Below, piece by piece: positions 1 through 8,897 of a DNA stretch of 64,000 bases (positions are counted from its first letter, which is position 1; the number at the start of each line of letters is the position of its first letter). The notes under the pieces are model-generated. The model worked only from the letters and a program-made list of their open reading frames with translations, did not search any database and was not told the origin of the DNA. Made by a program: the position numbers and the translations under genes. The DNA is from an uncultured Desulfuromusa sp. (lineage in GTDB: Bacteria; Desulfobacterota; Desulfuromonadia; Desulfuromonadales; Geopsychrobacteraceae): the NCBI RefSeq assembly GCF_963675815.1, contig NZ_OY776574.1:986001-1050000 (forward strand). Direction: 5' to 3'.

Positions 1-66
1 AACCAGGCCCAGGTCATGGGCCGCACGAATTTCCGTCACTTCTGCTGTATCGATAAAAAACTTCAT
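1..66 (-). CDS. Transaldolase / fructose-6-phosphate aldolase family, 5' end only
   Basis: The minus strand opens with ATG at 66 and reads into the window edge. The first 22 residues begin MKFFIDTAEV and continue with an E-I-R-A-A-H stretch, the typical N-terminus of the small (about 215 residue) transaldolase/FSA family, in which the Asp of FIDTA lies in the active-site barrel. Known members transfer dihydroxyacetone units in the pentose phosphate pathway or cleave fructose 6-phosphate; which one this is cannot be told from the fragment. A strong TAAGGAG ribosome site sits just upstream. The gene follows a YHS-domain gene and folK on the same strand and may be cotranscribed with them. Confidence 0.8.
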   Translation of the reverse strand, partial: MKFFIDTAEVTEIRAAHDLGLV

Positions 67-98
67 TTATAACTCCTTAGGGGGGGGGTGAAAAACGA

Positions 99-347
99 TT
101 AGAGATTCTGTATTTTTTTATATTCTTTTAAACATTTCTTTGAGCAAAAATAATATTCCTTGCCATGAATATTAGCTTTAATTGCCTCACTTTCAGGAAG
201 ATAGGTCCCACACTGCGGGTCTTCAACCATCACTTCCCCTTCTTTGCTGCGATTTTTCGGACGTCTGTTTTTTCCCGGTCGCAACAGGCCCGAAATCATC
301 GAGTAAAAGACAAAACCACATAAAGCCAGCAATATAAGTTTGATCAT
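99..347 (-). CDS. Small membrane-anchored YHS-domain protein (PP0621-like)
   Basis: The 82-residue product starts with one hydrophobic segment (about residues 2-20), then a basic linker (RPGKNRRPKNRSK), then a compact YHS/TRASH-like domain with Cys residues in DPQCGTY and YFCSKKC. In this family the cysteines are thought to bind a metal; the anchor would place the domain at the inner membrane. Short proteins of this build are common in proteobacteria and have no firm function. It lies 4 bp after folK and upstream of the transaldolase gene, all on the minus strand, so probably one transcript. The metal-binding role is inferred from motif only. Confidence 0.65.
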   Translation of the reverse strand: MIKLILLALCGFVFYSMISGLLRPGKNRRPKNRSKEGEVMVEDPQCGTYLPESEAIKANIHGKEYYFCSKKCLKEYKKIQNL

Positions 348-351
348 CGGA

Positions 352-876
352 TTACCACGTATCGTTAATGCGTGTTATGCCTTCAACTTCCGGCAGTGCA
401 TTGAGTAAGTTATTGACCGTTTCGTGTAAAATCGGGTGTTTCACCTGTGGCGCCATGTCGTTAAGGGGAAGAAGTACAAAGTGGCGCTGGTGCATGCGTG
501 GGTGTGGCAGAGTCAAAACAGGTGTCTCCAATATCAGTTCATCAATCAGCAGAAGATCAATGTCAAGAGTTCTTGGTCCCCAGTGCAGATCTCGAACCCT
601 CCCGGCCCGATCTTCTATCTTTCCGCAGAGTTGTAACAACTCAAGTGGTAATAATCCAGTATGAATTTCAACGACGGCATTCAGAAAATCCGGCTGTCCT
701 TCCGGACCACCAACCGGTGGCGTCTGGTAAAGAGGGGAACTGGAGACCACTGAGACTTGCGGGTGTTCATCTAACTTGTCCCGGCCCCGACAAAAGCGAC
801 TTAGAGGATCACCCAGGTTGCCGCCAAATCCGAGAAAAGCTCGACTCTTGTTCATCTCTGTCATAATCTGTGGCAT
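352..876 (-). CDS. folK: 2-amino-4-hydroxy-6-hydroxymethyldihydropteridine pyrophosphokinase
   Basis: FolK (HPPK) moves pyrophosphate from ATP to 6-hydroxymethyl-dihydropterin in folate synthesis in the cytosol. The 174-residue product has the N-terminal GFGGNLGDP motif and the family signature WGPRTLDIDLLL near residue 100, with usual family length (about 160-170). Three in-frame ATGs (876, 864, 855) precede the first strand; none has a clear ribosome site. The third, giving MNKSRAFLG, would bring the protein closest to family length, so the start is uncertain by up to 7 residues. Downstream on the same strand are the YHS protein and the transaldolase-family gene. Confidence 0.92.
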   Translation of the reverse strand: MPQIMTEMNKSRAFLGFGGNLGDPLSRFCRGRDKLDEHPQVSVVSSSPLYQTPPVGGPEGQPDFLNAVVEIHTGLLPLELLQLCGKIEDRAGRVRDLHWGPRTLDIDLLLIDELILETPVLTLPHPRMHQRHFVLLPLNDMAPQVKHPILHETVNNLLNALPEVEGITRINDTW

Positions 877-928
877 TAAAGCATAAGCTTGAAAAAAAAA
901 TCAAATGACCTGTTGATGAGAGAACCCC

Positions 929-1345
929 ATGCAATTAAATCTGACTCTGGCAGCTGTTGATCTGGAAAAAACAGAAAAATTTTACCGTGAAGTTTTAATG
1001 CTTTCCCCTAAATTTGTCTTGAACAGCCATGCGGAGAAAAGCTATTTACTCTTAACTTTCGGTAACATGAAAATTATTTTCCAGCCATTACAAGACGTAG
1101 AGGCACAACATCCCGTTTTGCTGCAAAATTTAACTCGATCCCCACGAGGTGTCGGCATGCAATTGGAAATGGAGTGCAACAACCTGGAGGAGATTTACCA
1201 CCAAGTGCACCTTTTCCATTGGCCAGTTGCTTATGAGCTTGAGGATCAGCAACATCAGCGGCGCGAACTGTGGTTACACGATCCCGATGGTTACTTGCTT
1301 GTTCTCAATGAGGAGCATGACGCAAAAATCCCCTCTTCGTCGTGA
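929..1345 (+). CDS. Glyoxalase/bleomycin-resistance (VOC) family protein
   Basis: The 138-residue protein has the pattern of one VOC unit pair: an N-terminal strand-helix (NLTLAAVDLEKTEKFYREVL), a middle strand rich in aromatic residues, and a C-terminal stretch with the usual LHDPDGYLLVLNE ending, in which the final Glu is commonly a metal ligand. Family members include glyoxalase I, dioxygenases and antibiotic-binding proteins, so the substrate cannot be named. It stands alone on the plus strand, back to back with folK and facing glgC. Its stop codon lies inside a strong hairpin (1327-1355). Confidence 0.75.
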   Translation: MQLNLTLAAVDLEKTEKFYREVLMLSPKFVLNSHAEKSYLLLTFGNMKIIFQPLQDVEAQHPVLLQNLTRSPRGVGMQLEMECNNLEEIYHQVHLFHWPVAYELEDQQHQRRELWLHDPDGYLLVLNEEHDAKIPSSS

Positions 1346-1355
1346 AGAGGGGATT
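1324..1355 (-). terminator. Rho-independent terminator for glgC, overlapping the VOC gene stop
   Basis: A perfect 12-bp stem AATCCCCTCTTC / GAAGAGGGGATT with a 5-base loop lies at 1327-1355. On the minus strand the stem is followed by TTTTT, a proper terminator for the glgC transcript. On the plus strand the trailing T run is short (ATT), so it may also halt the VOC transcript less well. The VOC stop codon (1343-1345) is inside it. Confidence 0.8.
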
Positions 1356-1433
1356 CATATGATTAATTTCAGGAGAACCGGAAGTCTTTCCGCAGAAGAT
1401 TTAGGAAAAACTACCTGCCTCAGAGTCATCAGG

Positions 1434-2717
1434 CTAAGCATATCCTCCCGGTTGCCCTAACATTCCACGTGTGACCAGGACGATTCCTTTATCGGTAATT
1501 CTGAAGCCATTAGCCTTATCCTGTTCTGAATCATAGCCAATAATTGTCCCTTCAGGAATTTCGCAGCCACGGTCAATGATGGCCTTTCTGATTTTACAAT
1601 GTCGATGAATAGTCACCTCCGGCAAAATAACCGTTTCTTCAATCGTAGAATAGGAATGGATTCTGACATTGGAAAAGAGAAGGGTCTTTTTCAAATGTGA
1701 ACCGGTGATAATGCAGCCACCGGAAACCGTTGAATCAACAGCCATTCCACGCCGGTCATCGTCATCAAAGACAAATTTGGCCGGGGGTAACTGTGCCTGA
1801 TAAGTCCACATCGGCCATTGTGGATCATAGAGGTTCAATTCCGGCTTGGGTGATATCAACTCCATATTGGCTTCCCAGAAAGCATCGAGAGAACCAACAT
1901 CTCTCCAGTAGGCTAACTGGTTCGTTTCCGGGTCACGGAAAGGGTAAGCATAAACTTTGTTGTTTTCAACGATTGAGGGAATGACATTCTTGCCAAAATC
2001 ATGTTCAGAATCCGGATCCTTGCCATCTTTTTCCAACAAGTCAAAGAGAAAGTCGGTATTAAAAATGTAATTTCCCATAGAAGCCAAAGTTGTTCCCGGT
2101 TGACCGGGAACTGGCGACGGATGTTCCGGCTTTTCATCAAAACGTAAAATACGGCTGTCTTCGTCAACCGTCATCACTCCAAATGTTCCGGCCGCCTCTT
2201 CAATAGGAACCTCCAGGCAGGAGACCGTCATATCCGCACCCGTTGTAACATGCTCCAACAACATCGGCCGGTAATCCATTTTGTAAACGTGATCACCAGA
2301 TAGAATCAATACATATTTGGGTTTTTCCGCCCGGATAATATCCAGATTCTGATACACGGCATCAGCTGTCCCCTGGTACCACTCTTCTGAAAAGCGCTGC
2401 GACGCCGGAAGAACTTCAACAAATTCACCCAGTTCCTTTTTAAAATGGGTCCAGCCACGAACCAGATGACGAATCAATGAATGAGATTTATATTGAGTGA
2501 GGACGCCAATTCTGCGGATACCCGAATTGACACAGTTGGAGAGGGGGAAGTCAATAATCCGATATTTACCACCAAAATAAACAGCCGGCTTGGCTCGCCA
2601 TTCCGTCAACTCGTGCAAGCGGCTCCCCCGTCCTCCCGCCAGAACCAAAGCAAAGGTATCTTTAACCAGATGACTGACATAACGGTAAACAATGTGACGA
2701 TCTTGTTGTTCAGGCAT
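1434..2717 (-). CDS. glgC: Glucose-1-phosphate adenylyltransferase (ADP-glucose pyrophosphorylase)
   Basis: GlgC makes ADP-glucose from glucose 1-phosphate and ATP, the committed step of bacterial glycogen synthesis. The protein carries the nucleotide-binding LAGGRGSRL near the N-terminus, KPAVYFGGKYRIIDF with the allosteric/substrate Lys, GTADAVYQN, SGDHVYKMDY, and a C-terminal left-handed beta-helix part (SVTIHRHCKI-type repeats), as expected for the 420-430 residue family. An ATG at 2729 is in frame, but GGAGGG directly after it is an ideal ribosome site for the next ATG at 2717 (MPEQQDRH), which I take as the start (427 residues). It stands alone, with a terminator right after it. Confidence 0.95.
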   Translation of the reverse strand: MPEQQDRHIVYRYVSHLVKDTFALVLAGGRGSRLHELTEWRAKPAVYFGGKYRIIDFPLSNCVNSGIRRIGVLTQYKSHSLIRHLVRGWTHFKKELGEFVEVLPASQRFSEEWYQGTADAVYQNLDIIRAEKPKYVLILSGDHVYKMDYRPMLLEHVTTGADMTVSCLEVPIEEAAGTFGVMTVDEDSRILRFDEKPEHPSPVPGQPGTTLASMGNYIFNTDFLFDLLEKDGKDPDSEHDFGKNVIPSIVENNKVYAYPFRDPETNQLAYWRDVGSLDAFWEANMELISPKPELNLYDPQWPMWTYQAQLPPAKFVFDDDDRRGMAVDSTVSGGCIITGSHLKKTLLFSNVRIHSYSTIEETVILPEVTIHRHCKIRKAIIDRGCEIPEGTIIGYDSEQDKANGFRITDKGIVLVTRGMLGQPGGYA

Positions 2718-2849
2718 AAATCCCTCCATGAAGTCGAAAAAATCTTATAAGTTTCAAGTGTTCCGGATATTTTTAAGCCATTGAACCGTTTACAACCATG
2801 CACATACTAACAGATATTTTTTGATTTGAGCAGCGCTGATCCGATTATT

Positions 2850-3737
2850 TTAGCGTCGGTTCGTTAAATAAACACCACTACTCACTAAAAAAACACCGCT
2901 TAAAAGTGAAAACTTCAAATGCTCGTCTAACAGCCACGCAGAGAGGAGAATAGCGCTGATGGGGACAAAATTTATAAACTGACCGGCCCGGGTCGAGCCG
3001 ATTTTTTGAATCCCCTGATAATACCAGACAAAAGCAAGCACTGTTCCACCCAGCCCAAGGTAAAGAAGACTCAGCCAAACGGCTGGAGGATAAGCAGTAA
3101 TGTGGTCAAATAAACCTTCCAGACAAGCCGCTGGAAACAGAAGAACCGCGCCAATAACAGCTGAATAGGTCACTGCAACCAGCGGTGTGAGATTCCGCAT
3201 CGCTGTACGCCCCACCAGCGAGTAGGTCACCCAGGAAATAACACAACCAAAGATGTAGAGTTCCCCTGTCCCTATCCCACTGTGAAATATCGTCGTCGGA
3301 TGCCCCTCAGTAATGACGACAATTGCCCCACAGACAGAAAGAGCTACGCCCATGATTTTTGAAAAATTAAGTTTTTCACCAAAAAATATGGCGGCAAAAA
3401 CAGCAATAACAATGGGATTATTAGCGATAATAACAGCGGCTCGACCCGCCTCAATAACCTGCAACCCCCGGAAGAAGAAGAAATTGTAGGCAAAGACACC
3501 GCTTAATCCGAGGACAAACAGAGGGAACCACTGTTCTCGAGGGACAGGCGGCAGTTGTTTATAGCTTCTCAGGGTGATGACCAGCAAAACAACAGAAGCG
3601 ATGGAAAAACGTAAAAAAGCAGCTGAAAAAGCTTGAATTTCTCCCGCAAGAAAACGCCCGGCGATAAAGGTTCCACCCCAGAAGAGAGCCATCAACAATA
3701 GCTTCAGATAAACTGTGAGATTTTTGTGCTTGCACAT
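2850..3737 (-). CDS. EamA (DMT superfamily) transporter
   Basis: The roughly 295-residue product is almost wholly hydrophobic with about ten predicted membrane helices in two EamA repeats; it starts with a typical LLLMALFWGGTFIAGRFLAG helix and has the second-repeat pattern GTVLAFVWYYQGIQKIGSTRAGQF. EamA proteins export metabolites or amino acids or take up small solutes; substrate unknown. ATG at 3737 is chosen; a GTG at 3746 is also in frame, and neither has a strong ribosome site. A second EamA gene lies 74 bp upstream on the same strand, and the two may form one transcript. Confidence 0.8.
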   Translation of the reverse strand: MCKHKNLTVYLKLLLMALFWGGTFIAGRFLAGEIQAFSAAFLRFSIASVVLLVITLRSYKQLPPVPREQWFPLFVLGLSGVFAYNFFFFRGLQVIEAGRAAVIIANNPIVIAVFAAIFFGEKLNFSKIMGVALSVCGAIVVITEGHPTTIFHSGIGTGELYIFGCVISWVTYSLVGRTAMRNLTPLVAVTYSAVIGAVLLFPAACLEGLFDHITAYPPAVWLSLLYLGLGGTVLAFVWYYQGIQKIGSTRAGQFINFVPISAILLSAWLLDEHLKFSLLSGVFLVSSGVYLTNRR

Positions 3738-3820
3738 ACCAGGCACTATACCCTGATTGGATGCAGGGCGGGGAAGAAAATCTCTCCGGGATTCCGGGCA
3801 GTCATATTCAACTTTGGGAA

Positions 3821-4690
3821 CTAACTTGCCTGTGGTTTCAAAACCTGCCGTTTACCCCAGTATTCGTGGAGAAGCAATGAAAAAAGAAGAACCGCTCCCC
3901 CGACAGAAAGGCGGATCAAGTTCGCATCGCGATTCCAGATTACCAGGTTGACAATCAAGCCCGCCGGAACCAGAGCATTATTCATGATAGCCAGAGTTCC
4001 GGCATCCACTTTTGTTGCTCCTTTATTCCAGAAAAAGTAGCCGAGACCCGAAGCAATCAGACCGAGATAAAGGAGAATTTCCCACTGTAATGAAGTCGTC
4101 GGAAGTTTCTCAGGATTTCCAAACAAAACCCAGGTCACGAGAGTGACCGCCAATGCACCCAGATAGAAATATCCAAAAATTCCGCGTTGTGAGAGTTTCA
4201 GGTTCTCCCGTTCCAACAGAACCTTATAACCGACCTGACCAACAGCGAAGCAGATATTGGCTCCCTGCACCACAAGAAATCCGCTAAAAATACCATCTCC
4301 AATTGAACTGTAACGAATAATTGCAGCCCCCAGAACAGCAACAACCGCCGTCACAAGATAACGAAAACTGAAACGCCCCTGCATTAAATCGAAAATGAGG
4401 GTGACATAAATCGGGGTAAGAATTGTAAAGATCAATACCTCAGGAACCGTCAACAACAAAAAGGACTGATAATAAAAAACATACATACAGCCAAGTTGAA
4501 TGGCCCCGAGAACCATCAATTTAGCGGCCAGAGACAAGGGAACGCGGCGAATAAACGGCAGGAAAACCGCCGCTGCCAGGGTAACACGTGTCAGTACGGA
4601 AAAATAAGCATCCACCTGTCCAGCCAGATAGGTGCCAATCAGGCTGAAAGAAAAAGCCCAAAGGATTGTGATTGCGACAAGATAAATCAT
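3821..4690 (-). CDS. EamA (DMT superfamily) transporter, YijE-like
   Basis: This 289-residue integral membrane protein has about ten hydrophobic segments. Its first helix starts at the initiator Met (MIYLVAITILWAFSFSLIG) and a second EamA repeat runs from about residue 150 (GYFFWNKGATKVDAGTLAIMNN). The layout resembles the carboxylate/amino acid/amine exporters of the YijE group, but substrate cannot be read from sequence. It precedes the other EamA gene and is divergent from the M23 peptidase gene, leaving about 250 bp of shared upstream DNA. Confidence 0.78.
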   Translation of the reverse strand: MIYLVAITILWAFSFSLIGTYLAGQVDAYFSVLTRVTLAAAVFLPFIRRVPLSLAAKLMVLGAIQLGCMYVFYYQSFLLLTVPEVLIFTILTPIYVTLIFDLMQGRFSFRYLVTAVVAVLGAAIIRYSSIGDGIFSGFLVVQGANICFAVGQVGYKVLLERENLKLSQRGIFGYFYLGALAVTLVTWVLFGNPEKLPTTSLQWEILLYLGLIASGLGYFFWNKGATKVDAGTLAIMNNALVPAGLIVNLVIWNRDANLIRLSVGGAVLLFSLLLHEYWGKRQVLKPQAS

Positions 4691-4863
4691 AGATATCCGC
4701 TCCGGAAACTCATTTAGATGTTGTTAACAGAGAAATAAAACCAGATCTAAGGCAACTAGTCAACCAGAAAAAATAATGGTTTACAATACTTCGGAAGTAC
4801 CGGAATCACAGTGGAAACAATCTGAAAGCCGGAAATAGAGGACCAAGGCAATAAAAACAGCGC

Positions 4864-4893
4864 TTGACATGAGATGCCGGTTTATTGCATTAA
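4864..4893 (+). promoter_or_regulatory. Possible sigma-70 promoter upstream of the M23 peptidase gene
   Basis: A perfect -35 box TTGACA (4864-4869) lies about 75 bp before the start codon. The matching -10 is poor (CATTAA after 18 bases), so this is a tentative call. Confidence 0.35.
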
Positions 4894-4942
4894 AGAAGGC
4901 TAAACTCACTTATTCCCTAAATGAAAAGAAACCCAGTTAAGA

Positions 4943-6238
4943 ATGAATGCGATCTGGAAACCAACAGCTCTCCAACTCAAAAAGCGGCGTCGGAATCGAC
5001 AACTTCTCTCTCTGGCTGTTGTGCTCGTCCTTGCTTGTCTGAGCTGGGTGTTCCTGGGTTCAGATTCTTCCTCGCCCCGGACAGTAGAATCAGATCAGCC
5101 TCTGCAAGAAAAAGTAGCAACAGCAACGGAACAACCCTCCCTGCCTGTCAGTGACCATATTTTCAAGCGGACGATTGAACAGGGGGACAATCTCAGCGCA
5201 ATCTTTGACGATGCAAAAATCAACCAGACCATCTTGTTTCAGATTCTCGCAGCTGATGAGTCTTTGTTGGCACTGGACATTCTACGCCCCGGAAACATTC
5301 TGACGTTTACTCTGGACCAGGAGACGAGACAACTGGAAAAAATGGAGCTGTTCATTCACCCAGCTCATCAGGTTGTCTATCACCGGATTGATGAAAACAG
5401 TTTTGATTATAACGACATCGTTCTGCCCGGGACCTGGGAACCCCAAATTCTCAGTGGTGAAATCGTAGGAAGCTTTTACCAATCGGCAATTGCAATTGGC
5501 CTGAGTGAACAGGAAACAGGTAATATCACTTATCTATTTAAAAACAAGGTCAATTTCAGCCGCGATATCAGGGCAGGTGATCATTTTCAAGTCGTTCGCA
5601 GCTTACAACTGGTTGACGGAAAACTGACAGGACAGAGTCATATTGAAGCGGTGAGAATCTTTTCACGCCAACAGCACTACAACGCCTTCCTTTTTGAGGA
5701 CGGCAACTATTATGACGACCGTGGTGAAAGCCTGGGACGCGCATTTCAACGCTATCCTTTCAAAGGTCATCATCGCGTCAGTTCACCTTACAATCTTGCT
5801 CGCCTCCATCCTATTACCAAGCGGATTTCACCTCATAAAGGGGTTGATTTCGCAATGTCGGTGGGAACGCCTGTCTATGCGACTGGTGATGGAATTGTCA
5901 CCCGGGTAAAAAATCACCGTTTTGCCGGAAAATACATTGAAATCCAGCATGAAGGCCGTTATTTAACCCGCTATTTACACCTGAGTCGTATCACCGTAAA
6001 ACGTGGTCAGAAAGTACAACGCGGAGAAAGAATTGCTTTGTCAGGAAACACCGGACGTTCAACCGGTCCCCACCTTCATTACGAGCTGCATGTCAAAGGG
6101 CAGGCCGTCAATCCCCTAAAAGCAAAAATCCCAATGGCAGCATCAATCCCGAAAGAAAAATTCGAAGCTTTTCAGCAAAAGACTGCCGAACTCACCTCCT
6201 TTATGGAAAATAATGATTTTGACCTCATTGGTTCATGA
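4943..6238 (+). CDS. M23 family murein endopeptidase (MepM/YebA-like)
   Basis: This is a 431-residue envelope protein with a membrane anchor (about residues 20-40, LLSLAVVLVLACLSWVFLG), a central OapA/LysM-like region (about 70-260) and a C-terminal M23 zinc peptidase domain (about 285-400). The zinc ligands are visible as H298-x3-D302 in HKGVDFAM and the H377-L-H379 of GPHLHYEL. MepM relatives cut peptide cross-links in peptidoglycan to allow wall growth. It is followed by the flagellar locus but separated by over 200 bp with an independent promoter, so a flagellar role is not implied. Confidence 0.88.
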   Translation: MNAIWKPTALQLKKRRRNRQLLSLAVVLVLACLSWVFLGSDSSSPRTVESDQPLQEKVATATEQPSLPVSDHIFKRTIEQGDNLSAIFDDAKINQTILFQILAADESLLALDILRPGNILTFTLDQETRQLEKMELFIHPAHQVVYHRIDENSFDYNDIVLPGTWEPQILSGEIVGSFYQSAIAIGLSEQETGNITYLFKNKVNFSRDIRAGDHFQVVRSLQLVDGKLTGQSHIEAVRIFSRQQHYNAFLFEDGNYYDDRGESLGRAFQRYPFKGHHRVSSPYNLARLHPITKRISPHKGVDFAMSVGTPVYATGDGIVTRVKNHRFAGKYIEIQHEGRYLTRYLHLSRITVKRGQKVQRGERIALSGNTGRSTGPHLHYELHVKGQAVNPLKAKIPMAASIPKEKFEAFQQKTAELTSFMENNDFDLIGS

Positions 6239-6387
6239 TCCCGCTTTCTCCTCCTGGGGAATAAAAAATCAGGGGGTTGTCAAAATCATGCCTTTCCCTT
6301 CGATTCAACATCCCAAAGTTCATAAAATAAAAAAGAATTCATAAAAAAATCTTTTTATTTCAGCAGGTTAAAAATTTATCCCTCCTT

Positions 6388-6405
6388 TTGGCATGATTCT
6401 CGCCT
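6388..6405 (+). promoter_or_regulatory. Sigma-54 (-24/-12) promoter of the first flagellar operon
   Basis: TTGGCATGATTCTCGCCT matches the RpoN pattern TGGCAC-N5-TTGC, with GG at 6390-6391 and GC at 6402-6403 separated by exactly ten bases. It lies about 41 bp before the start codon of the TPR gene that heads the flg/fli run. Sigma-54 control of hook and basal-body genes through an enhancer-binding protein is well known in polar-flagellated proteobacteria; the activator gene is not in this window. Confidence 0.78.
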
Positions 6406-6445
6406 ATGAAAAATTCCGGATATAACTAAATTTCCGGAGGCGTGG

Positions 6446-8854
6446 ATGCGACATCCTATACACATAGTTAAAATTGTCTGGTTATTGCTGCTGCTATTAT
6501 TGTTTCTGATGAGCGTCACAATGACGGCCAGAGCAGCAGAAGCTGTGGCTCTTAAACAAATGGTGAAAGAAGAAACCCCCAGCAGAACCAGAATCACTTT
6601 AGAGCTTTCTGACTTACCGAAATTTTCAACTGTTGATTCCGGTCAGCGACTCGATCTTCTGCTCAGCAATGTTCAACTTTCTCCCGATCTGCACAGACTT
6701 CCGGAAGATGAAAGAATCGTAAAAATTCTCCTCGCTGAAAAGAAGGAAGAACTTCAGCTCTCGATTCTGCTGCGGCGTCCCCCAAAAAATATCATCACTG
6801 AACCAAAACAAAATCCGGCCCGGATCATGATCAATATCTATTGGGAGGCCAATGAATCCACCCGTCCTTCCGTTGCTTTTCGAATTACCGATATGCCACC
6901 GCGAAAAGCCGGCAGAAGAGCAGCAAAGTTTCAGCAGGAATCCCCCTGGAAAGATAACTGGGATAATTTTTTCCGTAACTACCGCACCTACTGGCAGTTG
7001 CAATTACCTGTTAACTTTACTCTGCCACAGCTTCCCGCCCTGGTTGCGGACGAGGAAAGTCCACTCTGGCCACTCCAGCAACACGCTGACAATAATATGT
7101 TTCTCAGTTTAATCCAGACGGCAACGGCTTTGAGCGGCCTGGATCCGCAGCAAAATTATCTCCGGGATCTATTGGTAGCTGAAGCCCAACTCAGAACAGG
7201 ATCAATTGAAGGGGGAATCGCCAGAATCGATGCTTTGCGTCGACAGAACGGTTCTGAACAAACACGTGTCGAATATTTGACAGCATACGGACAGGCCCTC
7301 CAGGATCAACCTTTAGTCGCTCAGTTGACCTTGCAACAGCGGCTATCCAATGCAGAGATAGATCAACCTTTACTCCCTCTGGTCCACTTCCTGTTTGCGG
7401 AAACGGCTTTGGCCTCGGGTCAAAATCAGGTCGCTCTGGAGCATTTACAAATATCCGACCTGAGCTGGCCGGAAAAACTGCTTGTCCCTTTGGATATGAG
7501 AATTGCTGATGCCAAAGCAGGTCTGGGACAATTGGAGCCGGCCCTTGCCGTTTATCAGGATTTACTGGAAGAACCCGGCCTGTTTGATGTGTACAGATTT
7601 TCCCTTAACCGGGCTGCATTCAGTGCGTTCAAAAATAAAAATTATCAACTTGCCAGCCGTCTCTATCGAAAGCTCATTGAACCTCTTATAGAAGGTCCAG
7701 GCGATGATCTTTTGCTGTTTGCAGCAGGACTCTCCGCATATGAAGCCGGAGATATGGGCTGGGGCATGATTGGCTTACAGCGGGCAACTCTGGACCGTCC
7801 CGGTTCTGAGGGTGGTGACCGTGCAGAGTTACGACTGATTGATCAAAAACTGATTGGCGGTGGAGAATTAGAACTGGCCCAGACCGTGGATGAATATGCG
7901 CAGCTGGGCGAGACATCTCAATTTCGGCAAGTGCGTGAAGAAAGTCAGTTCAAACATGCCTTGACACTTTATCTCCTGGGTGAGCACCAAGCGAGCATCG
8001 AAGCCCTGATGCGATTTAGACGCAGCTTCGGGAGCTCCTCCCTTATCAGAGAAGCTGATCTGCTGATTCTGCAACAACTGCCAACGGTTGTGCGGCAATT
8101 CATAGAGCAGGGAAATGATTTGCAGGCCGTTGTTCTGGCAGAAAAAAATCGAAAATTATTGTTACGGAGTGGTTTCGACAAAAATTTTCTACGCGATCTC
8201 GCTACGGCTTTTGACCGTCTTGGTCTCTATGAAAGGTCAGGCCGGGTCCTCCTCTATCTCTTCGATCGCAGTGCCGGAAAACCGGAACAGGAATTTATCT
8301 ATCTCCCCCTGGCACAATCATTTTCAAAACGGAAGGAATATCAGCAGGCCGGTCAGTATGCCCGGCGTTATCTCGAAAAGTTTCCCCACGGTGAAGATAG
8401 TGGTGCGTTGTTTGAAATTCTGCTGGATGCCTTTGAACGTGAAAATCGTCAAGAAGACCTGCTTGCCTGGCTAGGCCGGAAAGATCGCCCCAGCAGTTCT
8501 GCCCTGGAAATTCGTGCTGCATATATTTATTGGCAACAGCGACAGTGGCAGGACGTGATCAAGAGCCTGGAAAAAGTGATTCAGTCGGGTGAAACCCTGC
8601 AAGTCAAAGAAATGGCACTGTTGGGTGAAGCTTACTATCAATCAGACAAATATCGCGATGCTGTAAAAATTTATAAACAATTGGATAAAGATTCCGCTTT
8701 CGGTACCCAGGCGCGCTATCGCACAGCGCAAATCCTGCTTCGGCAGCAGCGGCGCAGTGAAGCCCTTAAGCTTCTGAAACAGGTGGTCGAAACGGATGGA
8801 AACAGTTCCTGGGGAAAGTTGGCGCAGGACTTGCTAATTCAAGAGCAACGTTAA
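6446..8854 (+). CDS. Large secreted TPR protein at the head of the flagellar locus
   Basis: The 802-residue protein starts with a signal peptide or anchor (residues about 8-32, a run of Leu then AARA). It continues with an AMIN-like beta region (about 45-120, pattern RITLELSDLPKF and repeated short strands) and then, from about 200 to the end, many helical TPR-like repeats (for example A-x-Y-QDLLEEP, YQSDKYRDAVKIYKQL, RYRTAQILLRQQRRSEAL). AMIN domains bind peptidoglycan, so a periplasmic scaffold is likely. The start is backed by TTCCGGAGG. It lies directly downstream of a sigma-54 promoter and 43 bp before flgB, which suggests a role in flagellar assembly or placement; no named family is certain. 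Confidence 0.7.
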   Translation: MRHPIHIVKIVWLLLLLLLFLMSVTMTARAAEAVALKQMVKEETPSRTRITLELSDLPKFSTVDSGQRLDLLLSNVQLSPDLHRLPEDERIVKILLAEKKEELQLSILLRRPPKNIITEPKQNPARIMINIYWEANESTRPSVAFRITDMPPRKAGRRAAKFQQESPWKDNWDNFFRNYRTYWQLQLPVNFTLPQLPALVADEESPLWPLQQHADNNMFLSLIQTATALSGLDPQQNYLRDLLVAEAQLRTGSIEGGIARIDALRRQNGSEQTRVEYLTAYGQALQDQPLVAQLTLQQRLSNAEIDQPLLPLVHFLFAETALASGQNQVALEHLQISDLSWPEKLLVPLDMRIADAKAGLGQLEPALAVYQDLLEEPGLFDVYRFSLNRAAFSAFKNKNYQLASRLYRKLIEPLIEGPGDDLLLFAAGLSAYEAGDMGWGMIGLQRATLDRPGSEGGDRAELRLIDQKLIGGGELELAQTVDEYAQLGETSQFRQVREESQFKHALTLYLLGEHQASIEALMRFRRSFGSSSLIREADLLILQQLPTVVRQFIEQGNDLQAVVLAEKNRKLLLRSGFDKNFLRDLATAFDRLGLYERSGRVLLYLFDRSAGKPEQEFIYLPLAQSFSKRKEYQQAGQYARRYLEKFPHGEDSGALFEILLDAFERENRQEDLLAWLGRKDRPSSSALEIRAAYIYWQQRQWQDVIKSLEKVIQSGETLQVKEMALLGEAYYQSDKYRDAVKIYKQLDKDSAFGTQARYRTAQILLRQQRRSEALKLLKQVVETDGNSSWGKLAQDLLIQEQR

Positions 8855-8897
8855 AAATTGTAACTTTAAAGTCAGTAAACCGGCAGGAGTAAATTTT

